The notes beneath the pieces are model-generated. The model was not told where the DNA came from. It searched no databases and saw only the letters and a list, made by a program, of their open reading frames with translations. From Flavobacteriales bacterium (lineage in GTDB: Bacteria; Bacteroidota; Bacteroidia; Flavobacteriales; Flavobacteriaceae), in contig JALWFE010000041.1 of NCBI GenBank assembly GCA_027039975.1, positions 1-46,222 of the forward strand: DNA of 46,222 bases, written 5' to 3'. Below are positions 33,550 through 40,668 of the stretch, piece after piece. The translations under genes and the position numbers were made by a program. Positions within the stretch are counted from its first letter, which is position 1. Each line of letters opens with the position of its first letter.

Positions 33550-35109
33550 CTATTCCCACTCAATAGTTGCCGGCGGTTTGCTACTGATATCGTAAACCAC
33601 ACGGTTAATCCCCCTGACTTCATTGATAATTCGCGATGACACTTTTTCCAAAAAATCATAAGGCAAACGTGACCAAGTTGCCGTCATAAAATCCGTTGTA
33701 TCAGCCGAACGGACAACGGCCGTATATTCATACGTCCGCTCATCCCCCATCACGCCTACGGATTTTACCGGCAATAAAACAACAAATGCCTGACTGACTT
33801 TGTCATACAAATCATTTTTTCTTAACTCTTCAATAAAAATAGCATCGGCTTGTTGTAAAATTTTAACTTTTTCAGGTGTTACTTCTCCTAAAATCCGGAT
33901 ACCGAGACCAGGTCCGGGAAAGGGGTGCCTCATAATCATTTCACGTGGAATACCCAGTTCCAAACCGATTTTTCGCACTTCATCTTTAAACAATTCTTTG
34001 AGAGGTTCCAACAATTTCAAGTGCATTTTTTCAGGCAACCCCCCTACATTGTGATGTGATTTTATAGTTGCTGACGGACCGCCTTTGGCCGATTGCGATT
34101 CGATAATATCAGGATAAATGGTGCCTTGCGCCAAAAATCCGGCATCTTTGATTTTCGAAGCTTCTCTGTTAAAAACTTCTACAAATTCATGTCCGATGAT
34201 TTTCCTTTTTTCTTCGGGGTCTGAAACACCTTTTAAAGCCATTAAAAATTGTTCACCGGCATCGATGAGTTTGATATTCATATCGTAATGCTTGCCGTAA
34301 GTTTCCATCACCGCTTTCGCTTCATCCAAACGCAGTAAGCCGGTATCGACAAAAATACAGGTCAATTGTTTTCCGATAGCTTTGTGTATCAACATAGCGG
34401 CTACCGACGAATCGACACCGCCGGAAAGACCTAATATTACTTTTTCGTCGCCTACCGTTTCTTTTATAGCGGATACGGTTTGGGTGATATAGTCGTGCAG
34501 ATCCCAGTTGGGCGTTGCCTGACAGATATCCAACACGAAATTTTTCAAAATTTGCCGTCCATATTCGGTATGTTCCACTTCGGGGTGGAATTGAACGGCA
34601 TAAAGTTTTTGTGCATCATTATAAATTCCTGCCATACAGGTATCGGTGTGTCCCAAAATGCCAAAACCTACGGGGACTTGTGTGACCTCGTCAAAATGAC
34701 TCATCCAAACTTGAAATTTGTCTGCCGTATCTTTTAGCAACGGATGATTCACGTCTTTATAAAAAAAAGCTTTACCGTATTCACCGATTTCCCCTTTATC
34801 GACCTTGCCTCCCAAGAGATAAGTCATCAATTGCATACCGTAGCAGATACCCAAAACCGGAATGTTCATTTTGAAAATATCCGGTGAAATTAAATGCGCA
34901 TCGTCACCATAAACCGATGAAGGACCACCCGACAAGATAAGACCTGAAGGTTTTCGTTTGTTTATTTCATCTATTGGGACGTTGTAAGGTAAGATTTCGG
35001 CATAAACACCGTTTTCGCGGATTCGCCGTGCTATAAGTTGATTGTATTGCGATCCGAAATCCAGAATCACAATACCATGTAAATGCAAAAGATTATTTTT
35101 TCCGACCAT
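33550..35109 (-). CDS. guaA: GMP synthase (glutamine-hydrolysing)
   Basis: About 519 residues. It aminates XMP to GMP using glutamine and ATP. The N-terminal amidotransferase domain starts [20 protein letters not shown] and has the nucleophile in GICYGMQ and the His-x-Glu in QFHPEVEHT. The ATP pyrophosphatase domain has the P-loop [11 protein letters not shown]. The C-terminal dimerisation domain ends PATIEWE as usual. The frame begins at a TTG at 35142, but that TTG is the -33 box of a promoter, so translation must start at the ATG at 35109 or at a downstream TTG or GTG. Transcription would then begin at or just before the start codon. guaB follows in the same direction. Confidence 0.96.
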   Translation of the reverse strand: MVGKNNLLHLHGIVILDFGSQYNQLIARRIRENGVYAEILPYNVPIDEINKRKPSGLILSGGPSSVYGDDAHLISPDIFKMNIPVLGICYGMQLMTYLLGGKVDKGEIGEYGKAFFYKDVNHPLLKDTADKFQVWMSHFDEVTQVPVGFGILGHTDTCMAGIYNDAQKLYAVQFHPEVEHTEYGRQILKNFVLDICQATPNWDLHDYITQTVSAIKETVGDEKVILGLSGGVDSSVAAMLIHKAIGKQLTCIFVDTGLLRLDEAKAVMETYGKHYDMNIKLIDAGEQFLMALKGVSDPEEKRKIIGHEFVEVFNREASKIKDAGFLAQGTIYPDIIESQSAKGGPSATIKSHHNVGGLPEKMHLKLLEPLKELFKDEVRKIGLELGIPREMIMRHPFPGPGLGIRILGEVTPEKVKILQQADAIFIEELRKNDLYDKVSQAFVVLLPVKSVGVMGDERTYEYTAVVRSADTTDFMTATWSRLPYDFLEKVSSRIINEVRGINRVVYDISSKPPATIEWE

Positions 35110-35112
35110 TTG

Positions 35113-35142
35113 CAAAAATACATCTATTTTGAATTTTTGCAA
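35113..35142 (-). promoter_or_regulatory. guaA promoter overlapping the frame start
   Basis: On the minus strand TTG (35142-35140), exactly 19 nt and TATTTTTG (35120-35113). The ATG at 35109 follows only 3 bp after the -7 element, so the transcript is leaderless or starts at a later codon. Confidence 0.65.
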
Positions 35143-35269
35143 AAAATTAAAAAATTTTTTTGAGGGGAGAGCGAATTGAACCGGAAAATATATTTTACAA
35201 AATCATACTTGATTAAAAAGGGAAACTTTACGGCTTCATTTTACACGGATTTTATATCGTTTTTGTGAT

Positions 35270-35584
35270 TTAACGGGCTTTTTTGGATTTTTCATAAAAA
35301 ACAATTCCTACTCTATTGATATGATCAATTAAATCTTTACTCTTGATCTTATGAAATATTGACATGTCGATTTTATACGGTAAAAGAAGCTCGTCAAGTT
35401 CATTTTCTATTTTCAAAAGCGTATCCAAATCAATTTTTTCACCAACTAATGTTAAATCGATATCCGAATTATTTCTATAATTTCCTTTCGCGCGCGAACC
35501 ATACAATATAACTATTGAGACATTGTCGTGTTTTTTAAAAACAGATTTAATCGAATTTATATCACTATTTTTTAAACCGAACAT
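35270..35584 (-). CDS. MNT-type nucleotidyltransferase
   Basis: A 104-residue minimal nucleotidyltransferase. The signature GSRAKGNYRNNSDIDL (about 29-44) gives Gly29-Ser30 and the metal-binding Asp41 and Asp43, and a third acidic residue is likely in KIDMSIF (about 76). Such proteins pair with HEPN-like partners as HI0073/HI0074 or MntA/HepT. In type VII toxin-antitoxin systems the MNT protein AMPylates and silences the HEPN toxin. Here the partner gene lies 13 bp upstream on the same strand. The sequence alone does not show whether this pair is a toxin-antitoxin system or another nucleotidyl-transfer module. Confidence 0.88.
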   Translation of the reverse strand: MFGLKNSDINSIKSVFKKHDNVSIVILYGSRAKGNYRNNSDIDLTLVGEKIDLDTLLKIENELDELLLPYKIDMSIFHKIKSKDLIDHINRVGIVFYEKSKKAR

Positions 35585-35597
35585 TACTTCTTAAAAT

Positions 35598-36041
35598 TTA
35601 ACGCACCCGGTTTTTCTCCATAACTTGTTTAAAATCAACAAATAAAGGATAATATTCATTAACAATTTTCTGATATATTTCTTTCGCCACTTCTTCATTA
35701 TAAGTATAAGAAGTCTTAATCCGGCTTTTAATCATCTCCATCCATAAATCACCATTGGTAATCAAATTAGATGAAAATGCAAATCTTATGGCATCACGGG
35801 AACCGCTTATATCCAAATTTCCTTGATAGAATGCATAATCTTTCATAACATTCCAAGCCAATTCATAAGTATATTCAAATCGTTGAATAAGCCCTTCTTT
35901 TATAATTTCACTTAAAATTTCATTTTCATCAATATCATTCAGATTTTTTCCGGCATATTCAATAGCTTGTGCAAGCCTCTTTAAAGCATTTTTATAATTG
36001 GAAAATCTTTGCTCCAATCTGATGTCTTTTTCTTTTGTCAT
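35598..36041 (-). CDS. HI0074-like (HEPN) nucleotidyltransferase partner
   Basis: A 147-residue all-helical protein of the HI0074 nucleotidyltransferase substrate-binding family, part of the HEPN superfamily. Hallmarks are RLEQRFSNYKNALKRLAQA, LIQRFEYTYELAWNVMKDYA, GSRDAIRFAF and WMEMIKSRIKTSYTYNEEVAKEIYQ. The RNase motif of HEPN toxins, R-x4-H-x-Y, reads here R107-IKTS-Y112-T-Y114: the His is replaced by Tyr, while the second Tyr (the residue AMPylated in HepT) is kept. It forms an operon with the MNT gene 13 bp downstream. Nuclease activity looks doubtful. Confidence 0.88.
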   Translation of the reverse strand: MTKEKDIRLEQRFSNYKNALKRLAQAIEYAGKNLNDIDENEILSEIIKEGLIQRFEYTYELAWNVMKDYAFYQGNLDISGSRDAIRFAFSSNLITNGDLWMEMIKSRIKTSYTYNEEVAKEIYQKIVNEYYPLFVDFKQVMEKNRVR

Positions 36042-36177
36042 TAAATTTTATTTTGGTTTCACTAATAACAGATAAATATTTTTTTATAAAATTCATGTTA
36101 ATCAGTTAATTTTCAATAAATTGAAAAACTTCAATGCGCTATTGACCGGAAAGATTTTGCTATTACAAATGTTAATT

Positions 36178-37011
36178 TCATTTCCCCGCATTCATAATAA
36201 TCGGCAAACCGTCTTTACCACCCACGATAATTACTTTTGTGTTAGGCGATTCGGATAATTTCAAAGTGGCTTCTATACCTTTCCAACGTAACAATTTGTC
36301 GGAAATACCCATTGAGACAATATCTTGAAAATCTTTAATACCTTTGGCTTCGATACGTTTTCGTTCTGCTTCTTTTTTCTCTTTTTGGAGGCGGTATTCG
36401 TATTCGAGGGCTTCCTGTTGTTGTTTGAGTTTGCGTTCGATAGCATTTTTGATAGTTGCCGGCAAGGTCACATCGCGCACCAAAACATTTTTCAAATGCA
36501 CGAAATTTTGTTTGAGAATTTGATCGGTTTCATCAAAAATTTCTTGTGTAATCGCCTCTCTTTTAGTAGAATATATTTCTTCGGGTGTATAACGGCCTAC
36601 AACATTTCTTGTTGCGGAACGTACAGCCGGTTTGATAACGTCTTCAATGTAATTCAGTCCCCGCAATTTGACCAATTTGGCTAAATCTCTGTGCCGCGGC
36701 TGAAACCAAACCGTGGCATCCAATTGAATATCCAAACCGTTTGAGGACAAGACCTTCATACTTTCAAACAATTGTTGTTGTTTGACATTAACTTTATAGA
36801 CTTTGTTCCAAGGTGCCACGAGATGAAAACCTTCATCAAGAGGTATTTGAGTGGTATCAACTCCGCCACCAAATGTTTTGTACAATACACCTTTGTAACC
36901 GGTTTCTATTGTTGTCATTGATGAAAAAATTAATATCACCGCAATAAACAAAATGATACCGGTAGTAATTCCAAATTTTATTTTCTTGTCAATTTTTTGG
37001 TATGTTTCCAT
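36178..37011 (-). CDS. Prohibitin-like SPFH/Band 7 membrane protein
   Basis: A 277-residue protein with one N-terminal membrane helix (about 14-31) followed by an SPFH domain: TIETGYKGVLYKTFGGGVDTTQIPLDEGFHLVAPWNKVYKV and LDATVWFQPRHRDLAKLVKL. A long Glu/Lys coiled coil (about 195-235) and a short C-terminal region complete it. This is the prohibitin pattern. These proteins form large ring assemblies in the membrane and are linked to membrane-domain organisation and to control of FtsH-type proteases. No protease gene is adjacent. It has its own promoter (37026-37054) and stands divergent from the serine palmitoyltransferase gene. Confidence 0.92.
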   Translation of the reverse strand: METYQKIDKKIKFGITTGIILFIAVILIFSSMTTIETGYKGVLYKTFGGGVDTTQIPLDEGFHLVAPWNKVYKVNVKQQQLFESMKVLSSNGLDIQLDATVWFQPRHRDLAKLVKLRGLNYIEDVIKPAVRSATRNVVGRYTPEEIYSTKREAITQEIFDETDQILKQNFVHLKNVLVRDVTLPATIKNAIERKLKQQQEALEYEYRLQKEKKEAERKRIEAKGIKDFQDIVSMGISDKLLRWKGIEATLKLSESPNTKVIIVGGKDGLPIIMNAGK

Positions 37012-37025
37012 ATCTATTTTTTTTA

Positions 37026-37054
37026 CAAATATACAAAAAAGCTTATATAACCAA
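37026..37054 (-). promoter_or_regulatory. Promoter of the prohibitin-like gene
   Basis: On the minus strand TTG (37054-37052), 18 nt and TATATTTG (37033-37026). The start codon is 15 bp on. Confidence 0.65.
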
Positions 37055-37119
37055 GATAAATGTAATTATTTGATACTTAACAAATTATATAATTTTTTCC
37101 CAAATTGGAAAAAAAATTG

Positions 37120-37127
37120 TAGTTTTG
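37120..37127 (+). promoter_or_regulatory. Possible -7 element of the sphingolipid operon
   Basis: TAGTTTTG matches TAnnTTTG, 67 bp before the serine palmitoyltransferase start. The nearest TTG is too close (12 nt). Confidence 0.4.
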
Positions 37128-37194
37128 CTTAATATTTTAATAACGTGTAAAAATAGTTTATAATAAAAAACTGTCTTGACAATATAAATTTAAC

Positions 37195-38382
37195 ATGAAG
37201 CCATTACAAAAGAAATTAGCAGAATACAGACTTCCGCAAATGTTTATGGAAAAAGGTATTTACCCTTTTTACCATCCGATTGAAACAGGTCAAGATACGG
37301 AAGTGATTTTACGGGGAAAGAAAACTTTAATGTTCGGTTCAAACAGTTATCTCGGATTGACAAAACATCCCGAATTAATAGAAGCCGCTAAAAATGCCTT
37401 AGATAAATACGGTACCGGTGCATCCGGTTCACGTTTGATGAACGGTAATTTGGATTTACACGAAGAATTGGAAGCTAATTTAGCGGAATTTGTTGGAAAA
37501 GAAGCGGCAACTGTTTTCAGCACAGGCTTTCAATCCAATTTGGGTAGTATTGCCGCTTTGGCAGGACGTAACGATTATATTTTAATAGACGAAAAAAATC
37601 ATGCATCCATTATTGAAGGTACTCGTCTGTCGTTTGCCAAGGTCATAAAATTCCGGCATAATGATATGGAGGATTTGGAAAGACGTTTGCAAAATTTGGA
37701 TCAGAGCCGGATTATTTTAATTGTTGTAGACGGTATATTCAGTATGGAAGGCGACATTGCTCCTTTGGATAAGATTACGGAATTAGCCGACAAATACAAC
37801 GCTTCCGTTTATGTTGATGATGCTCATTCACTCGGTGTTTTAGGTAATAACGGTGCCGGAACCTCCGATTTTTTCGGAGTTACCGACAAGGTTGATATTA
37901 TTATGGGGACTTTTAGTAAATCATTAGCCTCATTAGGCGGTTTTGTCGCCGGCAGTAAAGATGCTATCAATTATTTAAAACATAATGCCCGTGCTTTGTT
38001 ATTCAGTGCCAGCATCCCTCCGGCTTCGGCAGCAACGGTTTTAAAAGCACTTGAAATCATCAAACGAGAGCCCGAACGTATAGAACGCCTTTGGCAAAAT
38101 ACCGAATATGCTAAAAAATTATTGACGGAAAACGGATTTGATATTGGTGAAAGTACCACACCTATCGTTCCGATACACGTAGGAGATGACGTCAAAACTT
38201 ACTACTTGGCAACTTTGATGTTACAAGCCGGCGTATATGTCAATCCTGTTGTTCATCCTGCCGTTGAAAAAGGTAAAGCCATTTTACGCTATTCTCTGAT
38301 GGCAACCCATACAAAAGAACAAATTGAACGTTCGGTTGAGGTGCTTGTCGATTCTGCCAAAAAACTTCAATTAACCAAATAA
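37195..38382 (+). CDS. spt: Serine palmitoyltransferase
   Basis: A 395-residue PLP enzyme of the alpha-oxoamine synthase family. It condenses serine with a long acyl-CoA to 3-ketosphinganine, the first step of sphingolipid synthesis. Lys242 in GTFSKSLASLGGF binds PLP; VDDAHSLGVLG and the glycine-rich YGTGASGSRLMNG are family motifs. From memory the whole chain follows the Sphingobacterium multivorum enzyme closely: TEVILRGKKTLMFGSNSYLGLT, FSTGFQSNLG, VVDGIFSMEGDIAPL, KHNARALLFSASIPPAS and NPVVHPAVEKGKAILRYSLMATHT. This fits serine palmitoyltransferase better than 2-amino-3-ketobutyrate CoA ligase or BioF. Its stop codon lies inside two octamer units, 8 bp before the next start, so the next gene is likely co-translated. 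Confidence 0.93.
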   Translation: MKPLQKKLAEYRLPQMFMEKGIYPFYHPIETGQDTEVILRGKKTLMFGSNSYLGLTKHPELIEAAKNALDKYGTGASGSRLMNGNLDLHEELEANLAEFVGKEAATVFSTGFQSNLGSIAALAGRNDYILIDEKNHASIIEGTRLSFAKVIKFRHNDMEDLERRLQNLDQSRIILIVVDGIFSMEGDIAPLDKITELADKYNASVYVDDAHSLGVLGNNGAGTSDFFGVTDKVDIIMGTFSKSLASLGGFVAGSKDAINYLKHNARALLFSASIPPASAATVLKALEIIKREPERIERLWQNTEYAKKLLTENGFDIGESTTPIVPIHVGDDVKTYYLATLMLQAGVYVNPVVHPAVEKGKAILRYSLMATHTKEQIERSVEVLVDSAKKLQLTK

Positions 38383-38384
38383 CC
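38369..38384 (+). repeat. Two AAATAACC octamer units at a gene junction
   Basis: AATTAACC (38369-38376) and AAATAACC (38377-38384) contain the last sense codons and TAA stop of the serine palmitoyltransferase gene and end 6 bp before the ATG of the next gene. Unit sequence, polarity and distance to the ATG are as in the three long arrays. Confidence 0.6.
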
Positions 38385-38390
38385 AAAACA

Positions 38391-39518
38391 ATGGCTCCCA
38401 TTCAACTTAAAGAAGTTCAAACTAAAAAAGATTTAAAAAAATTTATTGCTTTTCCGGATAAACTTTATGAAGGAAATCCTTACAGGGTGCCACCGCTTCA
38501 TACTTTTGAAATATCCACACTTGATAAAACCAAAAATCCCGCATTTGAATTTTGTGATGCCAAATATTGGCTGGCTTATCGCAATGGTGAAATTGTCGGA
38601 CGAATTGCCGGAATCATCAATCATAAATCCAATGAGATTTGGAAAGAAAAAAACATCCGATTCGGGTGGATAGATTTTATTGAGGACCAAAGTGTGGCGG
38701 AAGCACTACTCAACAAAGTTATGGAATGGGGCAAAGAACAAGGTATGACCGGTATTCACGGACCTTTGGGATTTACCGATTTGGATTTGGAAGGTATGTT
38801 AGTGGAAGGTTTTGAAGAACTGTCAACCCAAGCTGAAATTTATAATTATCCTTATTATCCGAAATTTATGGAAGCCCTCGGTTTTCACAAAGATACCGAC
38901 TGGATACAGATGGAATTGGACTTACACATTAAAGAAGTACCTGAAAAAATCAGACGGATTTCAAAAATTGTACAAGAAAAATACGGGCTGCAATACAAGA
39001 AATTTAAAAGCTCCGGGCAAATAAAACCCTATGCCCGGCAAGTTTTTGAATTGATCAATATTTCTTACAAAGACTTATACGGGTATGTCCCTCTGACTCA
39101 AAAACAAATCGATTACTATATCAAAATGTATTTTGATATGGTCAATCCAAAATATGTCGGGATGGTCGTTGATAAAAATGATAAATTGATTGGTTTCGGA
39201 CTTGGTTTTTTATCACTGTCCAAAGCTATGCAAAAAGCCAAAGGAAAATTATTCCCGTTTGGCTGGTTTTATTTGCTAAAATCAATGTATTTTAACGATA
39301 CGATAGACTTGTTATTACATGCTGTTCATCCCGATTACCAAGGCAAAGGTGTCCCGGCTATTTTCTATGAAAAAATGACCCAAGCTTGTATTGATAACGG
39401 TGTTACCAAAGCTATTACCAGTCACATTTTGGAAGATAATAAACCTTCTTTGCAAATGTTTAAAAACTTTAAACACCGCCAACATATGCGCCGTAGAATT
39501 TACGCTAAGGAATTTTAA
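38391..39518 (+). CDS. GNAT-fold N-acyltransferase, candidate bacterial ceramide synthase
   Basis: A 375-residue cytoplasmic protein of the GNAT superfamily. It seems to contain two GNAT-like lobes: an N-terminal one (AYRNGEIVGRIAGIINHKSNEIW, MEWGKEQGMTGIHGPLGFTDLDLEGMLVEGFE, about 60-145) and a C-terminal one with LLLHAVHPDYQGKGVPAIFYEKMTQACIDNGVTKAITSHILEDNKPSLQMFKNF (about 305-360). Its layout recalls the large GNAT-like bacterial ceramide synthases known from Caulobacter, which N-acylate the sphingoid base. Position 8 bp after serine palmitoyltransferase supports that role, but it is inference. The start codon is preceded by two octamer repeat units. Confidence 0.75.
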   Translation: MAPIQLKEVQTKKDLKKFIAFPDKLYEGNPYRVPPLHTFEISTLDKTKNPAFEFCDAKYWLAYRNGEIVGRIAGIINHKSNEIWKEKNIRFGWIDFIEDQSVAEALLNKVMEWGKEQGMTGIHGPLGFTDLDLEGMLVEGFEELSTQAEIYNYPYYPKFMEALGFHKDTDWIQMELDLHIKEVPEKIRRISKIVQEKYGLQYKKFKSSGQIKPYARQVFELINISYKDLYGYVPLTQKQIDYYIKMYFDMVNPKYVGMVVDKNDKLIGFGLGFLSLSKAMQKAKGKLFPFGWFYLLKSMYFNDTIDLLLHAVHPDYQGKGVPAIFYEKMTQACIDNGVTKAITSHILEDNKPSLQMFKNFKHRQHMRRRIYAKEF

Positions 39519-39534
39519 CGGATAGTATTTTTAA

Positions 39535-40437
39535 ATGCAATATTTATACAAAAAATTAAGTCTTGTGGATGTGGTTAACTTTATGTTTTGGTTAGCCATT
39601 TTCATTTTTTACCTTGTATCCTTTTCCGTTTCGTCTTACAAACTGCACGGTTTTGTTTTGCTGGTAGGTTTGCTGGTTTTTATGATACTTATTATAAAAA
39701 TCAGGGAAGAAAATTCAAATCGTAAATGGCAAAAGTTTCTACTTCTTATTTATCCCGCTATCTTTTTGGCCATGATATTTGACAGTATCCATTTGGTATT
39801 GCCTTATATCAATTCAAATATTTATGATAAAGAATTATATGAAATAGACCGGTGGCTTCTCGGGGTTAATCCAACGGTCTGGATTGAACGGTTTATCAAT
39901 CCATATTTAACGGAATTTATGTATCTTTTATATTTTTTTTATTTCCCGATGCCTTTGATTATATTAGGTTATTTGTATCTTAATAAGAAATATCGAGAAC
40001 TGGATAAATCTCTTGTATTTTTGTTAATTACATATTACGGTGCTTATTTATTATACTTTCTGGTTCCGGCTCTTGGTCCTAGATTTTATCCGGAGTTGGT
40101 CCAACAACAAACAGTCCCGTTAAACGGATTGTGGTTAACCGATACAATCAGAGATACCATCAGCTCTTTGGAACACAATAAATTCGATGCATTTCCGAGT
40201 CTGCACGCCGCTATTACTTTGGCAACCGTTATCATTATTGCCCGGTACCGGAAAAAATGGTTGTGGTTTTTTACCCCGGTATCGACCGGTATTTTTATTT
40301 CACTGATTTATTGTAGATATCATTATTTTATCGATATTATCGGTGGTGTTGTATGGACATTAATCGCTTTTGTAATAACCGAAAAATATTACGATAAATT
40401 ATACGAAAAGTATTTTATAACGTTTTTATATGAATAA
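39535..40437 (+). CDS. PAP2 superfamily membrane protein, Aur1-like
   Basis: A 300-residue integral membrane protein with about six to eight helices. The PAP2 motifs are of the inositolphosphorylceramide synthase (Aur1/PAP2_3) kind: FPSLHAA (Ser222, His224) and YCRYHYFIDIIGG (Arg261, His263, Asp267), with VPALGPRFYPELV before them. These proteins typically transfer a phospho-headgroup or remove a lipid phosphate at the outer face of the inner membrane. Being 16 bp after the GNAT gene and behind serine palmitoyltransferase, it may place the headgroup on ceramide (for example phosphoinositol or phosphoethanolamine) or dephosphorylate a ceramide lipid. This is inference. No terminator is visible after it, only repeats. 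Confidence 0.82.
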   Translation: MQYLYKKLSLVDVVNFMFWLAIFIFYLVSFSVSSYKLHGFVLLVGLLVFMILIIKIREENSNRKWQKFLLLIYPAIFLAMIFDSIHLVLPYINSNIYDKELYEIDRWLLGVNPTVWIERFINPYLTEFMYLLYFFYFPMPLIILGYLYLNKKYRELDKSLVFLLITYYGAYLLYFLVPALGPRFYPELVQQQTVPLNGLWLTDTIRDTISSLEHNKFDAFPSLHAAITLATVIIIARYRKKWLWFFTPVSTGIFISLIYCRYHYFIDIIGGVVWTLIAFVITEKYYDKLYEKYFITFLYE

Positions 40438-40439
40438 TT

Positions 40440-40466
40440 GAGGAGATGAGGAAGTGAGGAAGTGAG
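40440..40466 (+). repeat. Short GAGGAAGT octamer run
   Basis: GAGGAGAT and two GAGGAAGT units, of the same family as 5175-5230, directly after the PAP2 gene. Confidence 0.75.
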
Positions 40467-40480
40467 AAAAAAATATAACT

Positions 40481-40559
40481 TGTCCTGAAATAGGTTGACT
40501 CGAAAAGTCAACAAAAATCAGGACGAGGCATTCACTGAAAGGCTTTCCTTCGGAAAGCG
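40481..40559. mobile_element. IS-end-like inverted repeat remnant
   Basis: TGTCCTGA...GGTTGACT (40481-40500) faces AGTCAAC...TCAGGAC (40506-40524), so two similar ends meet head to head around a short centre, as expected for a solo or collapsed insertion-sequence end. A second hairpin, GCTTTCC-TTC-GGAAAGC (40542-40558), follows. A copy of the right half (24-25 bp, two differences) recurs at 40621-40645, just before yidC. No transposase remains. Confidence 0.45.
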
Positions 40560-40602
40560 AAGGAAACAAAAAATTAATTAAGAGTAAATTTAAATAAATG
40601 TT

Positions 40603-40610
40603 TAATTTTG
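40603..40610 (+). promoter_or_regulatory. Possible -7 element of yidC
   Basis: TAATTTTG matches TAnnTTTG, 58 bp before the ATG. The leader would contain the AGTCAACAAAAATCAGAACG repeat copy. No TTG lies at the usual distance. Confidence 0.4.
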
Positions 40611-40668
40611 ACAAAAAAAGAGTCAACAAAAATCAGAACGAGGTAGAATCAACTTTCAACTAATAATT

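Noticed and set aside
37195-38382. Alternative calls 2-amino-3-ketobutyrate CoA ligase (as partner of the threonine dehydrogenase) or BioF
   Set aside because: Motifs such as FGSNSYLGLT, SMEGDIAPL and KHNARALLFSASIPPAS follow serine palmitoyltransferase, and the neighbours fit lipid synthesis.
40481-40645. Complete insertion sequence or MITE with target duplication
   Set aside because: Only end-like inverted segments are present. There is no transposase and no clear target duplication, so it is listed as a remnant at low confidence.
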